Source of the DNA: Thermoplasmata archaeon
Lineage (GTDB): Archaea; Thermoplasmatota; Thermoplasmata; Halarchaeoplasmatales; Halarchaeoplasmataceae
NCBI GenBank assembly: GCA_003554965.1
Contig: PWHR01000020.1
Span: forward strand, 1-64,000
Direction: 5' to 3'
DNA length: 64,000 nt
The notes under the pieces: model-generated
Database searches by the model: none
Told to the model about the DNA's origin: nothing
Seen by the model: the letters and a program-made list of their open reading frames with translations, nothing else
Position numbers and translations under genes: made by a program
Shown here: positions 41,332 through 51,008 of the stretch, piece by piece
How the letters are laid out: every line of letters starts with the position of its first letter
Numbering within the stretch: the stretch's first letter is position 1

Positions 41332-42555
41332 TCAACTTAGGACCTTCTCCTCTCTAGAGATGACTTTGAAGTGTCTTTTACCCAACTCTTTGAAGAAGCT
41401 CTCCGTATCGATACACTCCTCAGGAGCCCATAAACCGGGTTCTATCTCTCCATGACCCAACATCTGCGCGCATATCGAAGCAGGTATCGATGTATCGGCT
41501 TCACTGTATTCTGAATAAAGCTCGTGCGGCTCTCTTATTATATCCACGATGCTCCGAACTTTAACTCCGTTCTTTTCTCCTTCGACCTTCGCTCTGTAAA
41601 TGCTGTAACCCTGGACCTCTTCCATCGACTCTGGCTCCATTATCTTGTCATCGTTAACTTCTTTATTCTTCCTCGTCAATCTCTCCAAAAAAGCTACAGG
41701 ATCGATCTTCAAGTTCTCTATCTCCACCGAATCCACTCTTCCGAAGCCGACAGCTACCAAAGAACGCATGACGGTATTCAGACTCTCCGTAGGCCACAAT
41801 CTCCAAGTCACTTCCTGTATTCCTTTATCCTCAAAAGATTCAGGGAGTGTCGCAGGTTCCGAATGGATGGTGTGGAAAGTGTTCAATTTACCGAACGGAT
41901 CCGGAAAAGAAACCGTCTTTTCACCACTGCAGGGTTCCTTCTCGACATACTCACCATCGATGAACTGAGTGGACTTGGCCGCGAATTCATCTATGAGCGT
42001 GTGTATAGAATAAGGAGGAACAAAAGTCGAGATCTCTACTTCTGACTTATCACCCGCTACTTCTTTACCCGCCCAGTAGAGCTCGATCTTTTTCACTTTA
42101 TCGTATCCTTCGGCGCCGTGTTTCGCCAATACGTTAGTCATGCCAGGAGCGGATCCCATCCCTAAAACACCCGGAACACCTTTATCCATAAACTCCTGCT
42201 CCATCTCTTTCTGTTTCAGTGTTGTATGGAAGAGTCCGCCAAGATCCATGTAAGCGGTCCCGGTCTCAAGGCACATCTTAGTTATGTTCATCTGAAATCC
42301 AGCCAGCGTAGGCACGCAGTTGACACAAACGTCGAAGTTTTTTAACAACTCCATTGTTTCATCCCTATCCGAAACATCCACTTCTTCAGCCACGAGCCTC
42401 TCGTCGTCTAAATCCTCAACGATGTCCGAAGCTCTCTCAAGTTCATGATCGCTGACCACTATCTTTTCGATGTCTTGACTAGAGTGCTCAGAAACTAAAT
42501 CTCTCACAATACCAGTACCCATAGCCCCACCACCACCTAACAAAATCATTTTCAT
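41332..42555 (-). CDS. Saccharopine dehydrogenase-like NAD(P)-dependent oxidoreductase
   Basis: MILLGGGGAMGTGIVRDL Rossmann motif, FDVCVNCVPTLAGFQMNITKMCLETGTAYMDLGGL, GSAPGMTNVLAKHGAE. Confidence 0.88.
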   Translation of the reverse strand: MKMILLGGGGAMGTGIVRDLVSEHSSQDIEKIVVSDHELERASDIVEDLDDERLVAEEVDVSDRDETMELLKNFDVCVNCVPTLAGFQMNITKMCLETGTAYMDLGGLFHTTLKQKEMEQEFMDKGVPGVLGMGSAPGMTNVLAKHGAEGYDKVKKIELYWAGKEVAGDKSEVEISTFVPPYSIHTLIDEFAAKSTQFIDGEYVEKEPCSGEKTVSFPDPFGKLNTFHTIHSEPATLPESFEDKGIQEVTWRLWPTESLNTVMRSLVAVGFGRVDSVEIENLKIDPVAFLERLTRKNKEVNDDKIMEPESMEEVQGYSIYRAKVEGEKNGVKVRSIVDIIREPHELYSEYSEADTSIPASICAQMLGHGEIEPGLWAPEECIDTESFFKELGKRHFKVISREEKVLS

Positions 42556-42667
42556 CTATATCACCTTTCCTTCTATCGTGATTCTTTTAGATAAATGTTT
42601 GTGTGACTTCTCTAGAAAGATTGATATACTGAAAAATGCCTATACTGTGTTTGCTAAAGGTGATAAT

Positions 42668-44128
42668 ATGGTAGAAAAAATGAAGATGTACATAGATGGT
42701 GAGTGGGTGGACTCTGAAAGCGGAGAAACTTTTAAGAACGTGAGTCCTGCAACGGGTGAGGTGATCGCTGAGATAGCGAAGGGAACTAGAAAAGATGTTA
42801 GAAAAGCTGTGAAAGCCGCTAAAGAGGCGCAAAAAGAATTAGAAAAATTCACGATACATGATATGGAGGATTATTGGAACAAAGTCATAGAGATACTAGA
42901 ACCAAAACTCGAAGAATATGCTGAGGAACTTTCTATGGAGAACGGAAAACCCATCACAGAGGCAAAGGAAGAAGTCTTTGAAGTCAGAGACAACATCGAA
43001 CTCGCCATGGAGGACGTCAAGCACATGGAGAACGAAGTGATCGACGGATATCTCCAACCGGACCGAAAGTACATGGTTCAAAGAGTCCCTCTTGGGGTGG
43101 TCGGTATAATCACACCTTGGAACTACCCGATGGTCATGCCCGCCGAATTCATCCCACACGCTATAATGTGTGGAAATGCGGTCGTTTACAAACCCGCTAG
43201 CAACACACCTCTAGGCGGATTAAGGTTCGTAGAAGCGATGGCAGATGTTCTTAAAGACAGCGATCTCCCTTCAGGGATGATAAATATCGTAACTGGTCCA
43301 GGATCGGAAGTCGGAAACGAGATAGCCGCAAATGATATGGTGGACGGTATCTGCCTGGTAGGTGAAGTTGGTACAGGAAAGAAAATCATCGAAGCTGGTG
43401 GACTAAAAAAGATAACGCTAGAACTCGGCGGAAACGATCCCCTGATCGTCATGGATGACGCCGATCTGGAGAAAGCTGCAGAAGATACTGTCCAAGGGTG
43501 CTGTGGAAACGCCGGACAGGTCTGCTGTGCCAATGAAAGGATTTTAGTTCATGAGGACGTTCACGACGAATTCGTCGAACTCGTCGTCGAAAAGACGAAA
43601 GATGTCAAGCTAGGTGATCCCCTTGAAGAAGATACGGGTATCGGTGCGATGAACAATGAGGATACGCTCCAAAAGGTCGAAAAGCATGTTGAAGATGCGA
43701 AAAAGAAAGGAGCCGACATACTTTTGGGATGCAAGAGAGCCGATGGATTTCCAACTGACCTCTACTACGAACCAGGAGTGATAGACAACGTGACTAGAGA
43801 CATGCTCCTGCACCAGGAAGAAACTTTCGGTCCCGTAGCTCCGATCATGACTTTTTCTTCGAGAGAGGAAGCGATAGAGATAGCAAACGATCAGGATTAC
43901 GGTCTAAGTTCCGCAATACACACCACTGGTCTCTCGAACGCTATATATCTTTCTGATAAGCTGGAGGCCGGTAACGTGATCATAAACGGACCGGTCCTCA
44001 CATGGGATATAAACCATCCCTGGGCCGGCGTCAAAGACAGCGGGATAGGAGCCACGGGAGGAAAATGGAGCGTCAGAGCATTCACTGACATAAAAGAAAT
44101 CCAGATTCCTTGGAAAGATCTAGATTGA
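42668..44128 (+). CDS. NAD(P)-dependent aldehyde dehydrogenase
   Basis: MYIDGEWVDSESGETFKNVSPATGEVIAEI, ITPWNYPMVMPAEFIPHA, LELGGNDPLIVMDDADLEKA, CCGNAGQVCCANERI. Confidence 0.94.
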   Translation: MVEKMKMYIDGEWVDSESGETFKNVSPATGEVIAEIAKGTRKDVRKAVKAAKEAQKELEKFTIHDMEDYWNKVIEILEPKLEEYAEELSMENGKPITEAKEEVFEVRDNIELAMEDVKHMENEVIDGYLQPDRKYMVQRVPLGVVGIITPWNYPMVMPAEFIPHAIMCGNAVVYKPASNTPLGGLRFVEAMADVLKDSDLPSGMINIVTGPGSEVGNEIAANDMVDGICLVGEVGTGKKIIEAGGLKKITLELGGNDPLIVMDDADLEKAAEDTVQGCCGNAGQVCCANERILVHEDVHDEFVELVVEKTKDVKLGDPLEEDTGIGAMNNEDTLQKVEKHVEDAKKKGADILLGCKRADGFPTDLYYEPGVIDNVTRDMLLHQEETFGPVAPIMTFSSREEAIEIANDQDYGLSSAIHTTGLSNAIYLSDKLEAGNVIINGPVLTWDINHPWAGVKDSGIGATGGKWSVRAFTDIKEIQIPWKDLD

Positions 44129-44153
44129 ACTTTTTAAAACCTAAACCCTTTCT

Positions 44154-45611
44154 CTATTTTTTCATCCAGCGTCTTATGACAACTTGTCTGTCGGCGAAAA
44201 AGTTGACGATGTCTTTGCCCTGGCCGTGCAGATCCCCAAAAAAAGAATCTTTCATGCCGCCAAAAGGATAATAAGACATGGGAGCAACCACGCCAAGGTT
44301 CACACCGACATTTCCTATCTTGACTCCGTTTCTGAACTCTCTAGCGGCACCTCCTTTTTCGGTGTAGATCGATGCGGCGTTGCCGTACTTATCTTCGTTA
44401 ATCATCTCTACAGCTTCGTCGAGTGTCTCAACACTGTCCAGGCAGACTATAGGACCGAATATCTCCTCATCGAATATCTTCATGCCTTTTTTTGCTTTAA
44501 AGACGGTCGGTCCCAAAAAATAACCCTGATCGTATCCCTCGACTTCGATCTCTCTACCATCCATCAATAGTTCTCCGCCCTCTTGAAGACCCTGCTCTAT
44601 ATCTGATTCTAGCCTTTCCAATGCTTCTTTGGAAACTACAGGTCCCATATCCGCTCCTTCTTCCATACCCTGATCAACCTCTATTTCCCTTGCATGATCT
44701 ATAAATGTCTCTTCTAGTTCAGGATAGATTTCACCGACTCCGAGGACTATAGAACCGGCCAAACATCTCTGTCCAGCGTTGCCAAAACAGGAGTTCATGA
44801 TGTTGGACATGACTGAGTCGAGGTCAACGTCCGGCATGACCACCAAAAAGTTGTTGGCACCGGTCTGGCACTGTACTCTTTTACCCCGGTCAGCAGCCTG
44901 TGAATATATCTCCTTACCCACTGGCGTCGAGCCAACGAAAGTGATTCCTTCGATATCTGGATGAATTATCAACCTCTCACCGACTTCTTTACCTCCGTTG
45001 ATCAGGTTTATAACGCCGTCCGGTAGATCTATCTTTTCATCGATGAGTTCAAAGATCCGCTGTTGAGTTATAGGACACTGTTCGTTCGCCTTCAAAATAA
45101 AAGTGTCTCCTACCGCTACAGCCCAGGGTGCATACCACCAGGGGACCATGGCCGGAAAGTTGAAAGGGGCTATCGTCGCGAAGACACCTAAAGGTCTTCT
45201 CACCGTGTACTCGTCGATGTTTGCCGAAACGTTCTCTGTGAAATCGCCTTTGTTGGATTCTAGAGTGGCGCAGGCTCCTTCGACCATCTGGATGGTCCTT
45301 TCAAGCTCGCCTAGGGCCGATCCATAGACCTTTCCGTGTTCTTCGGTCAATCCTCGAGCGATCCTTTCCTTCTGGTCTTTCAACCCGTGAACTAGTTCAA
45401 AAAGAGGCTCGATCCTCTCGGTCACTGGAATGTTACTCCAAGATTCAAACGCTTCTTTCGCCGCTTCAACACATTCGTCGACTTCTTCAGAAGAGGAAAG
45501 GGGTACCTCAGCGATGACTTCGTCCTTCGCCGGATTCTTAACTTCCCTGACATCTTCAGACCCTGAATTTCTCCATTCTCCACCCACGTAATTTTTCAAT
45601 CTTTTCTTCAT
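44154..45611 (-). CDS. mmsA: Methylmalonate-semialdehyde dehydrogenase-like (CoA-acylating)
   Basis: IAPFNFPAMVPWWYAPWAVAVGDTFILKANEQCPIT, GITFVGSTPVGKEIYSQAADRGKRVQCQTGANNFLVVMPDVD, GNAGQRCLAGSI. Confidence 0.93.
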   Translation of the reverse strand: MKKRLKNYVGGEWRNSGSEDVREVKNPAKDEVIAEVPLSSSEEVDECVEAAKEAFESWSNIPVTERIEPLFELVHGLKDQKERIARGLTEEHGKVYGSALGELERTIQMVEGACATLESNKGDFTENVSANIDEYTVRRPLGVFATIAPFNFPAMVPWWYAPWAVAVGDTFILKANEQCPITQQRIFELIDEKIDLPDGVINLINGGKEVGERLIIHPDIEGITFVGSTPVGKEIYSQAADRGKRVQCQTGANNFLVVMPDVDLDSVMSNIMNSCFGNAGQRCLAGSIVLGVGEIYPELEETFIDHAREIEVDQGMEEGADMGPVVSKEALERLESDIEQGLQEGGELLMDGREIEVEGYDQGYFLGPTVFKAKKGMKIFDEEIFGPIVCLDSVETLDEAVEMINEDKYGNAASIYTEKGGAAREFRNGVKIGNVGVNLGVVAPMSYYPFGGMKDSFFGDLHGQGKDIVNFFADRQVVIRRWMKK

Positions 45612-45615
45612 CCTA

Positions 45616-46902
45616 TCACCTTAACTCATTCAAACAATCTTCCAATTTTCTCGAAAGGAAATTGATCTCTTCCTCAGTAATTATCAAAGGGGGCTGTACC
45701 CGCAGTACGGACCCGCTAACTCCCCCTTTGCCGATTAGAATTTTCTTCCCTCTCATCATCTTAACGATCTTTTCAGCCTCTTCCACGGCGGGTGCTTTGT
45801 CATCTCTTACGAGCTCGATCCCAAGCATCAGTCCTTTCCCACGCACGTCACCGATCAGCTCATGATCATCTTTGAGTTCCTCGAGTATTTTTCTCGCCTT
45901 TACTCCTTTTTTCTCCGCTTTTTGTGGTATGTTATTTTTCTCCATCTCTTCTATAGTCGCTAAAGAAGCGGCAGCACTCACCGGATTGCCACCGAAGGTC
46001 GATAGATGATCCCCAGGTTCAAATGAGTCTCCTATTTCACTTGTTGCAGTACAGGCGCTGATAGGGAAACCGTTAGCTATTCCTTTAGCCATCGTCATCA
46101 GTTCCGGTTCTATATCAAAGTACTCTATACCGAACAACCTTCCCGTCCTTCCGAATCCAGTTTGAACTTCGTCGGCGATGAATTTTATCTCTTTCGAATC
46201 CAAGATATCCTCAGCTATCTCGAAGTATTCAGTGGGAGGTACTATTATACCGCCCTCTCCGAGTATGGGTTCCATGATGAAAGCTGCAACTTCATTGCTG
46301 GAAGAATACTCGATCACGTGCTCTAAAAATCTAGCGCAATTGATATCACATTCAGGATATTCTTTATCGAAAGGACACCTGAAACAGTAAGGTGCCGGAG
46401 CGAAGGAAACACTCGAAAGGTATGGACCCATATCGTATCTTCTTCTAGCAGCCTGGCCTGTGACGCTTAACGTACCTAAAGTCCTTCCATGGAAAGAACA
46501 CATCAGAGCTATCAACTCGTGCTTTCCCGTCGATTTTCTAGAGAGTTTGAGGGCAGTCTCGATCGCTTCGGCTCCACTGTTACCGAAGAAGGTCTTTTGA
46601 AGATCTCCGGGAGTCACATCAGCTAATTTTTTTGCGAGTTCCACCGCTATCGGAACTTGATATTTGTAATCACACACGTGAACGTACTTTTTTATCTGCT
46701 CGATAGCTCTTTCTTCTACACGGTCATTTCTATGTCCTAGATTAGTAACTGATATACCAGAAAAGCAATCTAGGTAATCATCACCCTCTATATCAGTCAC
46801 CGTAGTACCTTCAGCCTCGGCGACCGCAGGAGGAGGAAGTTCATCAAGCATACTAGTTATCAAATAATCTTCTATATCCCTCTCAAGGTTTTTTTTATCC
46901 AT
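45616..46902 (-). CDS. Class III aminotransferase (AGXT2/beta-alanine transaminase-like)
   Basis: FFGNSGAEAIETALKLSRKSTG, SFHGRTLGTLSVTGQAARRRYDMGP, APYCFRCPFDKEYPECDINCARFLE, FIADEVQTGFGRTGRLFGIEYFDIEPELMTMAKGIANGFPISA. Confidence 0.93.
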   Translation of the reverse strand: MDKKNLERDIEDYLITSMLDELPPPAVAEAEGTTVTDIEGDDYLDCFSGISVTNLGHRNDRVEERAIEQIKKYVHVCDYKYQVPIAVELAKKLADVTPGDLQKTFFGNSGAEAIETALKLSRKSTGKHELIALMCSFHGRTLGTLSVTGQAARRRYDMGPYLSSVSFAPAPYCFRCPFDKEYPECDINCARFLEHVIEYSSSNEVAAFIMEPILGEGGIIVPPTEYFEIAEDILDSKEIKFIADEVQTGFGRTGRLFGIEYFDIEPELMTMAKGIANGFPISACTATSEIGDSFEPGDHLSTFGGNPVSAAASLATIEEMEKNNIPQKAEKKGVKARKILEELKDDHELIGDVRGKGLMLGIELVRDDKAPAVEEAEKIVKMMRGKKILIGKGGVSGSVLRVQPPLIITEEEINFLSRKLEDCLNELR

Positions 46903-46921
46903 AGATTATAGATTCGATTTG

Positions 46922-46978
46922 AAGGTAATAACCTTTTCGTATAATCTGTAAACCAACGTATACTAATACCTTAAGGTA
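46922..46978. promoter_or_regulatory. Paired inverted repeats in the aminotransferase upstream region (candidate operators)
   Basis: AAGGT-aata-ACCTT at 46922-46935 and perfect palindrome TACCTTAAGGTA at 46967-46978. Confidence 0.4.
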
Positions 46979-47106
46979 ATCGAGATTTTTCTGTTTTTTA
47001 ATCTCAACAAAGAGAATATTCTACTTGCTACTCTTTTTATCGGAATTCTAGTAGACGGTTAACGAGTTTAAGTACCCTGAGAGAGTATCGTTATATGCTG
47101 CGAGTT

Positions 47107-48315
47107 TTAATTCTTATTTTTTGTCTTCAAAAACATGAGCAGCGATATCTGTTCTTCCTCCCAGGGGGTGATCTCAATCAGCTTTTCTTCATTCTCCTCC
47201 TTAAGCAACTTTAGCAGCAGAGGGGAACCTTTAGTGAACATCATTATCCTCTCAAGAGCTTCATCCTCTATATCCTTGTCTAATATCTTTTGAGCATCTT
47301 TTTTATCAAGAGACGTCAGTTTCATCTCTTTAACTAGATTTTTTTCAAGATGTTCTTTCTGATAGAACCGATTGTAAAAAGGAGTGCCCACTCTGCCGGT
47401 GATAATTAACCTTAGGTTTGTCTTTTCTTGAGATTCTTCGATTTTCCGCATCAGTTGATTCAAAAATTGAACGATCTCATCCTTTACTTTATGGTAATCA
47501 TCGAGCACTAATATGGCTTCCTGCTTCAATAATTGGGATAAAATCTCATCCTTACACAAGGTCTCTCCATTCTTTTCTAACCCTACATCTCCGATTTCTT
47601 TTAAGAAATTGAAAAGTTCCTTTTTAAAATTTTCAGAGGACTTTTTTTCCAAATCTACCCATAAAATATGTCTTTTTTTCACTTCCTCTATAAATGTAGC
47701 AACTAAACTGGTTGATCCCTGTCCTCTTCTTCCCAGTACAGCCATGATTGGAGTGTTCCTTTCAAGCCATCCTCTAATCTTTTGTAATTCTTCGTCTCTC
47801 CCATAAAGTTCTTCGACCTTTGGAATTTCTTCTGTGACCTGGACTGGTTCTATCGGGCGGTACTCATGCATATCAATCTCATTTTCTTCCGAATCCTTCA
47901 AGATAGATAAAGCCTTTAAAGGATCTAGTTCGCCATCGGTCTCCTCCTTCAAATCAGTTACAGCTATATTCCTTTCTTCTTCAGATCCTATTATCTTCAC
48001 ATCTACTTCTGATAGGGCTTTTTTCAATTCATCTACCTTCTCCGAGCCCTTTCGGGTGAGAAAATATGTTTTCAATCTTTTATTGTGCCCATCCACTGAA
48101 GATCTTTTTTCTTCTATGAGATCTTCTTTACCTAGTTTTTTTACTATCCTAGAAACGTGGGTTCTAGAGATATCCAAGTTCTCCGCTATACCTTTCTGAG
48201 TTATATCTTCTGGTTTTTCTTTATTATCCTCTCTGTCTATTGTCTCGAATCTCTCAAGATAAAGTAAGACTTTTTCTTTGTACGTGATCGACGAAGGTGT
48301 CACCATATTACTCAA
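47107..48315 (-). CDS. Winged-helix (MarR-like) regulator fused to AAA/STAND-type NTPase with non-canonical Walker A
   Basis: HTH: ITQKGIAENLDISRTHVSRIVKKLGKEDLIEEKRSSVDGHNKRLKTYFLTRKG; YGRDEELQKIRGWLE; MAVLGRRGQGSTSLVATFIEE; AILVLDDYH; LIITGR. Confidence 0.85.
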   Translation of the reverse strand: MSNMVTPSSITYKEKVLLYLERFETIDREDNKEKPEDITQKGIAENLDISRTHVSRIVKKLGKEDLIEEKRSSVDGHNKRLKTYFLTRKGSEKVDELKKALSEVDVKIIGSEEERNIAVTDLKEETDGELDPLKALSILKDSEENEIDMHEYRPIEPVQVTEEIPKVEELYGRDEELQKIRGWLERNTPIMAVLGRRGQGSTSLVATFIEEVKKRHILWVDLEKKSSENFKKELFNFLKEIGDVGLEKNGETLCKDEILSQLLKQEAILVLDDYHKVKDEIVQFLNQLMRKIEESQEKTNLRLIITGRVGTPFYNRFYQKEHLEKNLVKEMKLTSLDKKDAQKILDKDIEDEALERIMMFTKGSPLLLKLLKEENEEKLIEITPWEEEQISLLMFLKTKNKN

Positions 48316-48355
48316 GGCAGTAAGGCACCTCTTGCCCTATAATTTTTTCTTTTAT

Positions 48356-48982
48356 TTATTCACTTTCAACGGTTAGTTTACACTGAGAATTCTCGTACTC
48401 TACCTTTTTTTCGCCCAAAATATTTTCTAAACAGGCCTCACGATTGCTCATGTACTCCTCTCTCAAAAGATCGAACATGAGCCAATCTATTCTCTTACCG
48501 AATAGATATCCACTTTTACGAGCCCTTCCGCTTTTTTTGAAGCCCACCTTTTTAAGAACTTTGTGACTCCTTTTATTGAATGATGAACTCCATGCGCTCA
48601 AGCGATCAAAATTTTTATGATAAAAGAGCATCTCGCATAACCCCAATGTTATCTCTTTTCCGATCCCCTGATTCCAATAATTCTTATCGCCTATGTATGT
48701 TCCTATATCTGCGTTTCTTACGGCGCCTGATCTTTTTTTATAATGGGCTATCCCTATATCCTTCCCGTCATCCCTCATCTCTACAATAAAATTCTGTTTA
48801 TCGTCGTTCTCCAAATCCTCTTCAAATTCTCTCTCTATCTCCTGAGAGTTTTTAAAGACGATTGGATCGCCTCTAGCATATAATGTGACCTCCCTAGTGT
48901 TCTCCCATTTTTCCAAGAAAGTTAGATCCTCCTTTCTAAGCGGTCGTAACCTGACTCGACCTATATCAAACATTTTAGCCAC
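48356..48982 (-). CDS. GNAT acetyltransferase (RimJ/RimL-like)
   Basis: VRLRPLRKEDLTFLEKWENTREVT, IGTYIGDKNYWNQGIGKEITLGLCEMLFYHKNFDRLSAWSSSFNKRSHKVLKKVGFKKSGRAR. Confidence 0.88.
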   Translation of the reverse strand: MAKMFDIGRVRLRPLRKEDLTFLEKWENTREVTLYARGDPIVFKNSQEIEREFEEDLENDDKQNFIVEMRDDGKDIGIAHYKKRSGAVRNADIGTYIGDKNYWNQGIGKEITLGLCEMLFYHKNFDRLSAWSSSFNKRSHKVLKKVGFKKSGRARKSGYLFGKRIDWLMFDLLREEYMSNREACLENILGEKKVEYENSQCKLTVESE

Positions 48983-49005
48983 CCTCTAACTGAAAATCTT
49001 TCAAA

Positions 49006-49320
49006 TCAATATTCCCTCCAGCGGTGATCACATTCTGTACAGCGATATATCCTGGTTTCTGGTTCGTCTGCAGCTCTTGTCTGCTCAAGCCGCCAATAGG
49101 CTTCGTTGTTATCACATTTAGGGCATCTGACTTTTGTTTTCGGCTGAGTACTCTCTTCACCTTCGATAACGACCATCTCTTTCTCTTCTTCCTTCTCCGT
49201 TTTTATCTTGTCTTGATCGGATTCACTTTTCTCTTTTTTAGCCCCACACTTTTTGCAGATCCACTTTCCACCAGCGGGCTTCATGAGAGCGCCACATTCA
49301 GGACAAAACATATTCCACAC
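49006..49320 (-). CDS. tfs: Transcription factor S (TFIIS/RPB9-like)
   Basis: FCPECGALMKPAGGKWICKKCG and VRCPKCDNNEAYWRLEQTRAADEPETRIYRCTECDHRWREY. Confidence 0.95.
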   Translation of the reverse strand: MWNMFCPECGALMKPAGGKWICKKCGAKKEKSESDQDKIKTEKEEEKEMVVIEGEESTQPKTKVRCPKCDNNEAYWRLEQTRAADEPETRIYRCTECDHRWREY

Positions 49321-49324
49321 CTGC

Positions 49325-49861
49325 TCATCCGCTAAGAAGTTCTACCGCCTTTTCTCGGTCTATATCTAGAGCCTCAAGCATATAATTCAATGACTTCCTA
49401 AGGATTATATCTTCACCGACCTGTTCTACGTACTCCTCCATCATCACCGGCGCTTTATACCTGTAACCAATAGCGAGATCAGAAAGGTAATGATGCTCGT
49501 TTTCAGGATCTAATTCCGCGGCTTTCCTATAATGTTTTTCAGCCTGTTCGAATTTACCTATGTCTATACAGAATCCTGCGGTGGCCTGACGGAAAAAGGG
49601 ATTGTCATCGATTTCTATAGCTTTTTCATAGTCTTCCAGTATCTCTTCGCTCTCTATCTCGTTTATCCCCAGTGCCGCTTCTGCCTTACCGAAATGGGCC
49701 TGAGCTTTCATATTTTCATCCAGATCCTCTTCTAACAGCTCTGAAAACCTCTCATGAGCCTCTTCATATTCGAACCTGTTGAGATGCCTCTCCGCTTCTT
49801 CTAGAAGCTTGTCAACGTCTACCATAATTACTCCTCGTTCCTTTGTAAAGGACGCGTCCAA
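49325..49861 (-). CDS. TPR-repeat protein
   Basis: Helical repeats AEKHYRKAAELDPENEHHYLSDLAIGYRY, ILEDYEKAIEIDDNPFFRQATAGFCIDIGKFEQ. Confidence 0.75.
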   Translation of the reverse strand: MDASFTKERGVIMVDVDKLLEEAERHLNRFEYEEAHERFSELLEEDLDENMKAQAHFGKAEAALGINEIESEEILEDYEKAIEIDDNPFFRQATAGFCIDIGKFEQAEKHYRKAAELDPENEHHYLSDLAIGYRYKAPVMMEEYVEQVGEDIILRKSLNYMLEALDIDREKAVELLSG

Positions 49862-49897
49862 ATAAATGTTTCTACAAAACAGGTAGTATTAATAAGG

Positions 49898-50524
49898 TTA
49901 TTTCTTATCATCTCTCTCCTCGAGGATCTTGTTGACAACTTCCTGATCCTTGTCAAGTTTCTTTTTCTCGTCTTCGTCTACCTTTGCAAAACTTATATTA
50001 GATAGGGCCCAAAAGAAAAAAAATAGGGATGATGCCAAACAGATAAATGCAGGGATGGAAAGAGACCTATAAGGCATCACCGTTTCGGTGAGTGTGTAGG
50101 TATAAGTCAAATTACCTTTCTCAACATCAAATATGAGATGAGTTGGTGACCTACCGGTCAAGTCTTCAGTTCGATTTTCAAATCCATACACCGTTATATT
50201 CTCTATTATCTCTTCCGACCTAAGAATCTGTACAGTGATATTTGTCTCTTCGTTTTAACCTTTTAACTCAAGTGTAGCATTATCTACTCCTAAATCCGCA
50301 GGATGTGGATAAAATTCCCTTCTTTCATCAGGATAATATAAATCTCTGCGGATCTCGTCCCCTTTAGAACCTATCGTATCTTCCTCTATGGTGGTTTCGG
50401 TTGTAACATGATTGGCCACGACTGCTAGAGTAAAACCGAGCAAAAACAGAATAGCGGCCACCTGGAATTGTCTGTTACCCAATGTCCTAGTAAGGTAAAG
50501 TGAGGCCTTCTCCTTCACTCCCAT
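49898..50524 (-). pseudogene. Two-TM membrane protein interrupted by an in-frame TAA (50255-50257)
   Basis: ORFs 50255-50524 and 49898-50191 are in the same frame; the 21 codons between (NEETNITVQILRSEEIIENIT) are open and continue the sequence. Confidence 0.7.
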
Positions 50525-50579
50525 GATTTCGCTTTACAATCCCACAATCGATACTTATAGCTTTTCTTCTAATGTAAAT

Positions 50580-51008
50580 TCATTCATCCGTAGAGAGATA
50601 TTCTCTCATCTTTTCGATGGCGGTTTCTCTCCTAGAGGGATAGCTTTCGACCCTAGCTCTCACTCTTATACTGTTACCCCCTTCTGTTAAAACCATCTCA
50701 TCTTCAAAAGCTTGCGATTTATCGACTCTAAAGAAAAAATTGCATCTCTCGTCGATACGCCGTTCCAGTTCCTTTAAGAGTTTTCTTTTAAAATCCTTTG
50801 GAAGTTGGTCAAAAAAATCGTCCATATCCTGATTCCTGGATATCTTGCCTTCAAGTATCTCGATCGGATTTCCGTAGTAGCCTTCCGCTTCAGAGATCTC
50901 TACTTCGAGCTCTTTACCCACTAGATTATCCAATGCCTTTTTGACCTTCTCCAAATTCTCGGTCGCATGACAGTGTGTTTTGAATTCTATGTAGTGGAAA
51001 GTCACCAT
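50580..51008 (-). CDS. RNA-binding / predicted exosome-associated protein (COG1325-like)
   Basis: FHYIEFKTHCHATENLEKVKKALDNLVG...EGYYGNPIEILEGKI. Confidence 0.75.
   Translation of the reverse strand: MVTFHYIEFKTHCHATENLEKVKKALDNLVGKELEVEISEAEGYYGNPIEILEGKISRNQDMDDFFDQLPKDFKRKLLKELERRIDERCNFFFRVDKSQAFEDEMVLTEGGNSIRVRARVESYPSRRETAIEKMREYLSTDE

Noticed and set aside
41524-42045. Plus-strand 173-aa ORF
   Set aside because: Antisense to the saccharopine-dehydrogenase-like gene; no recognisable domain.
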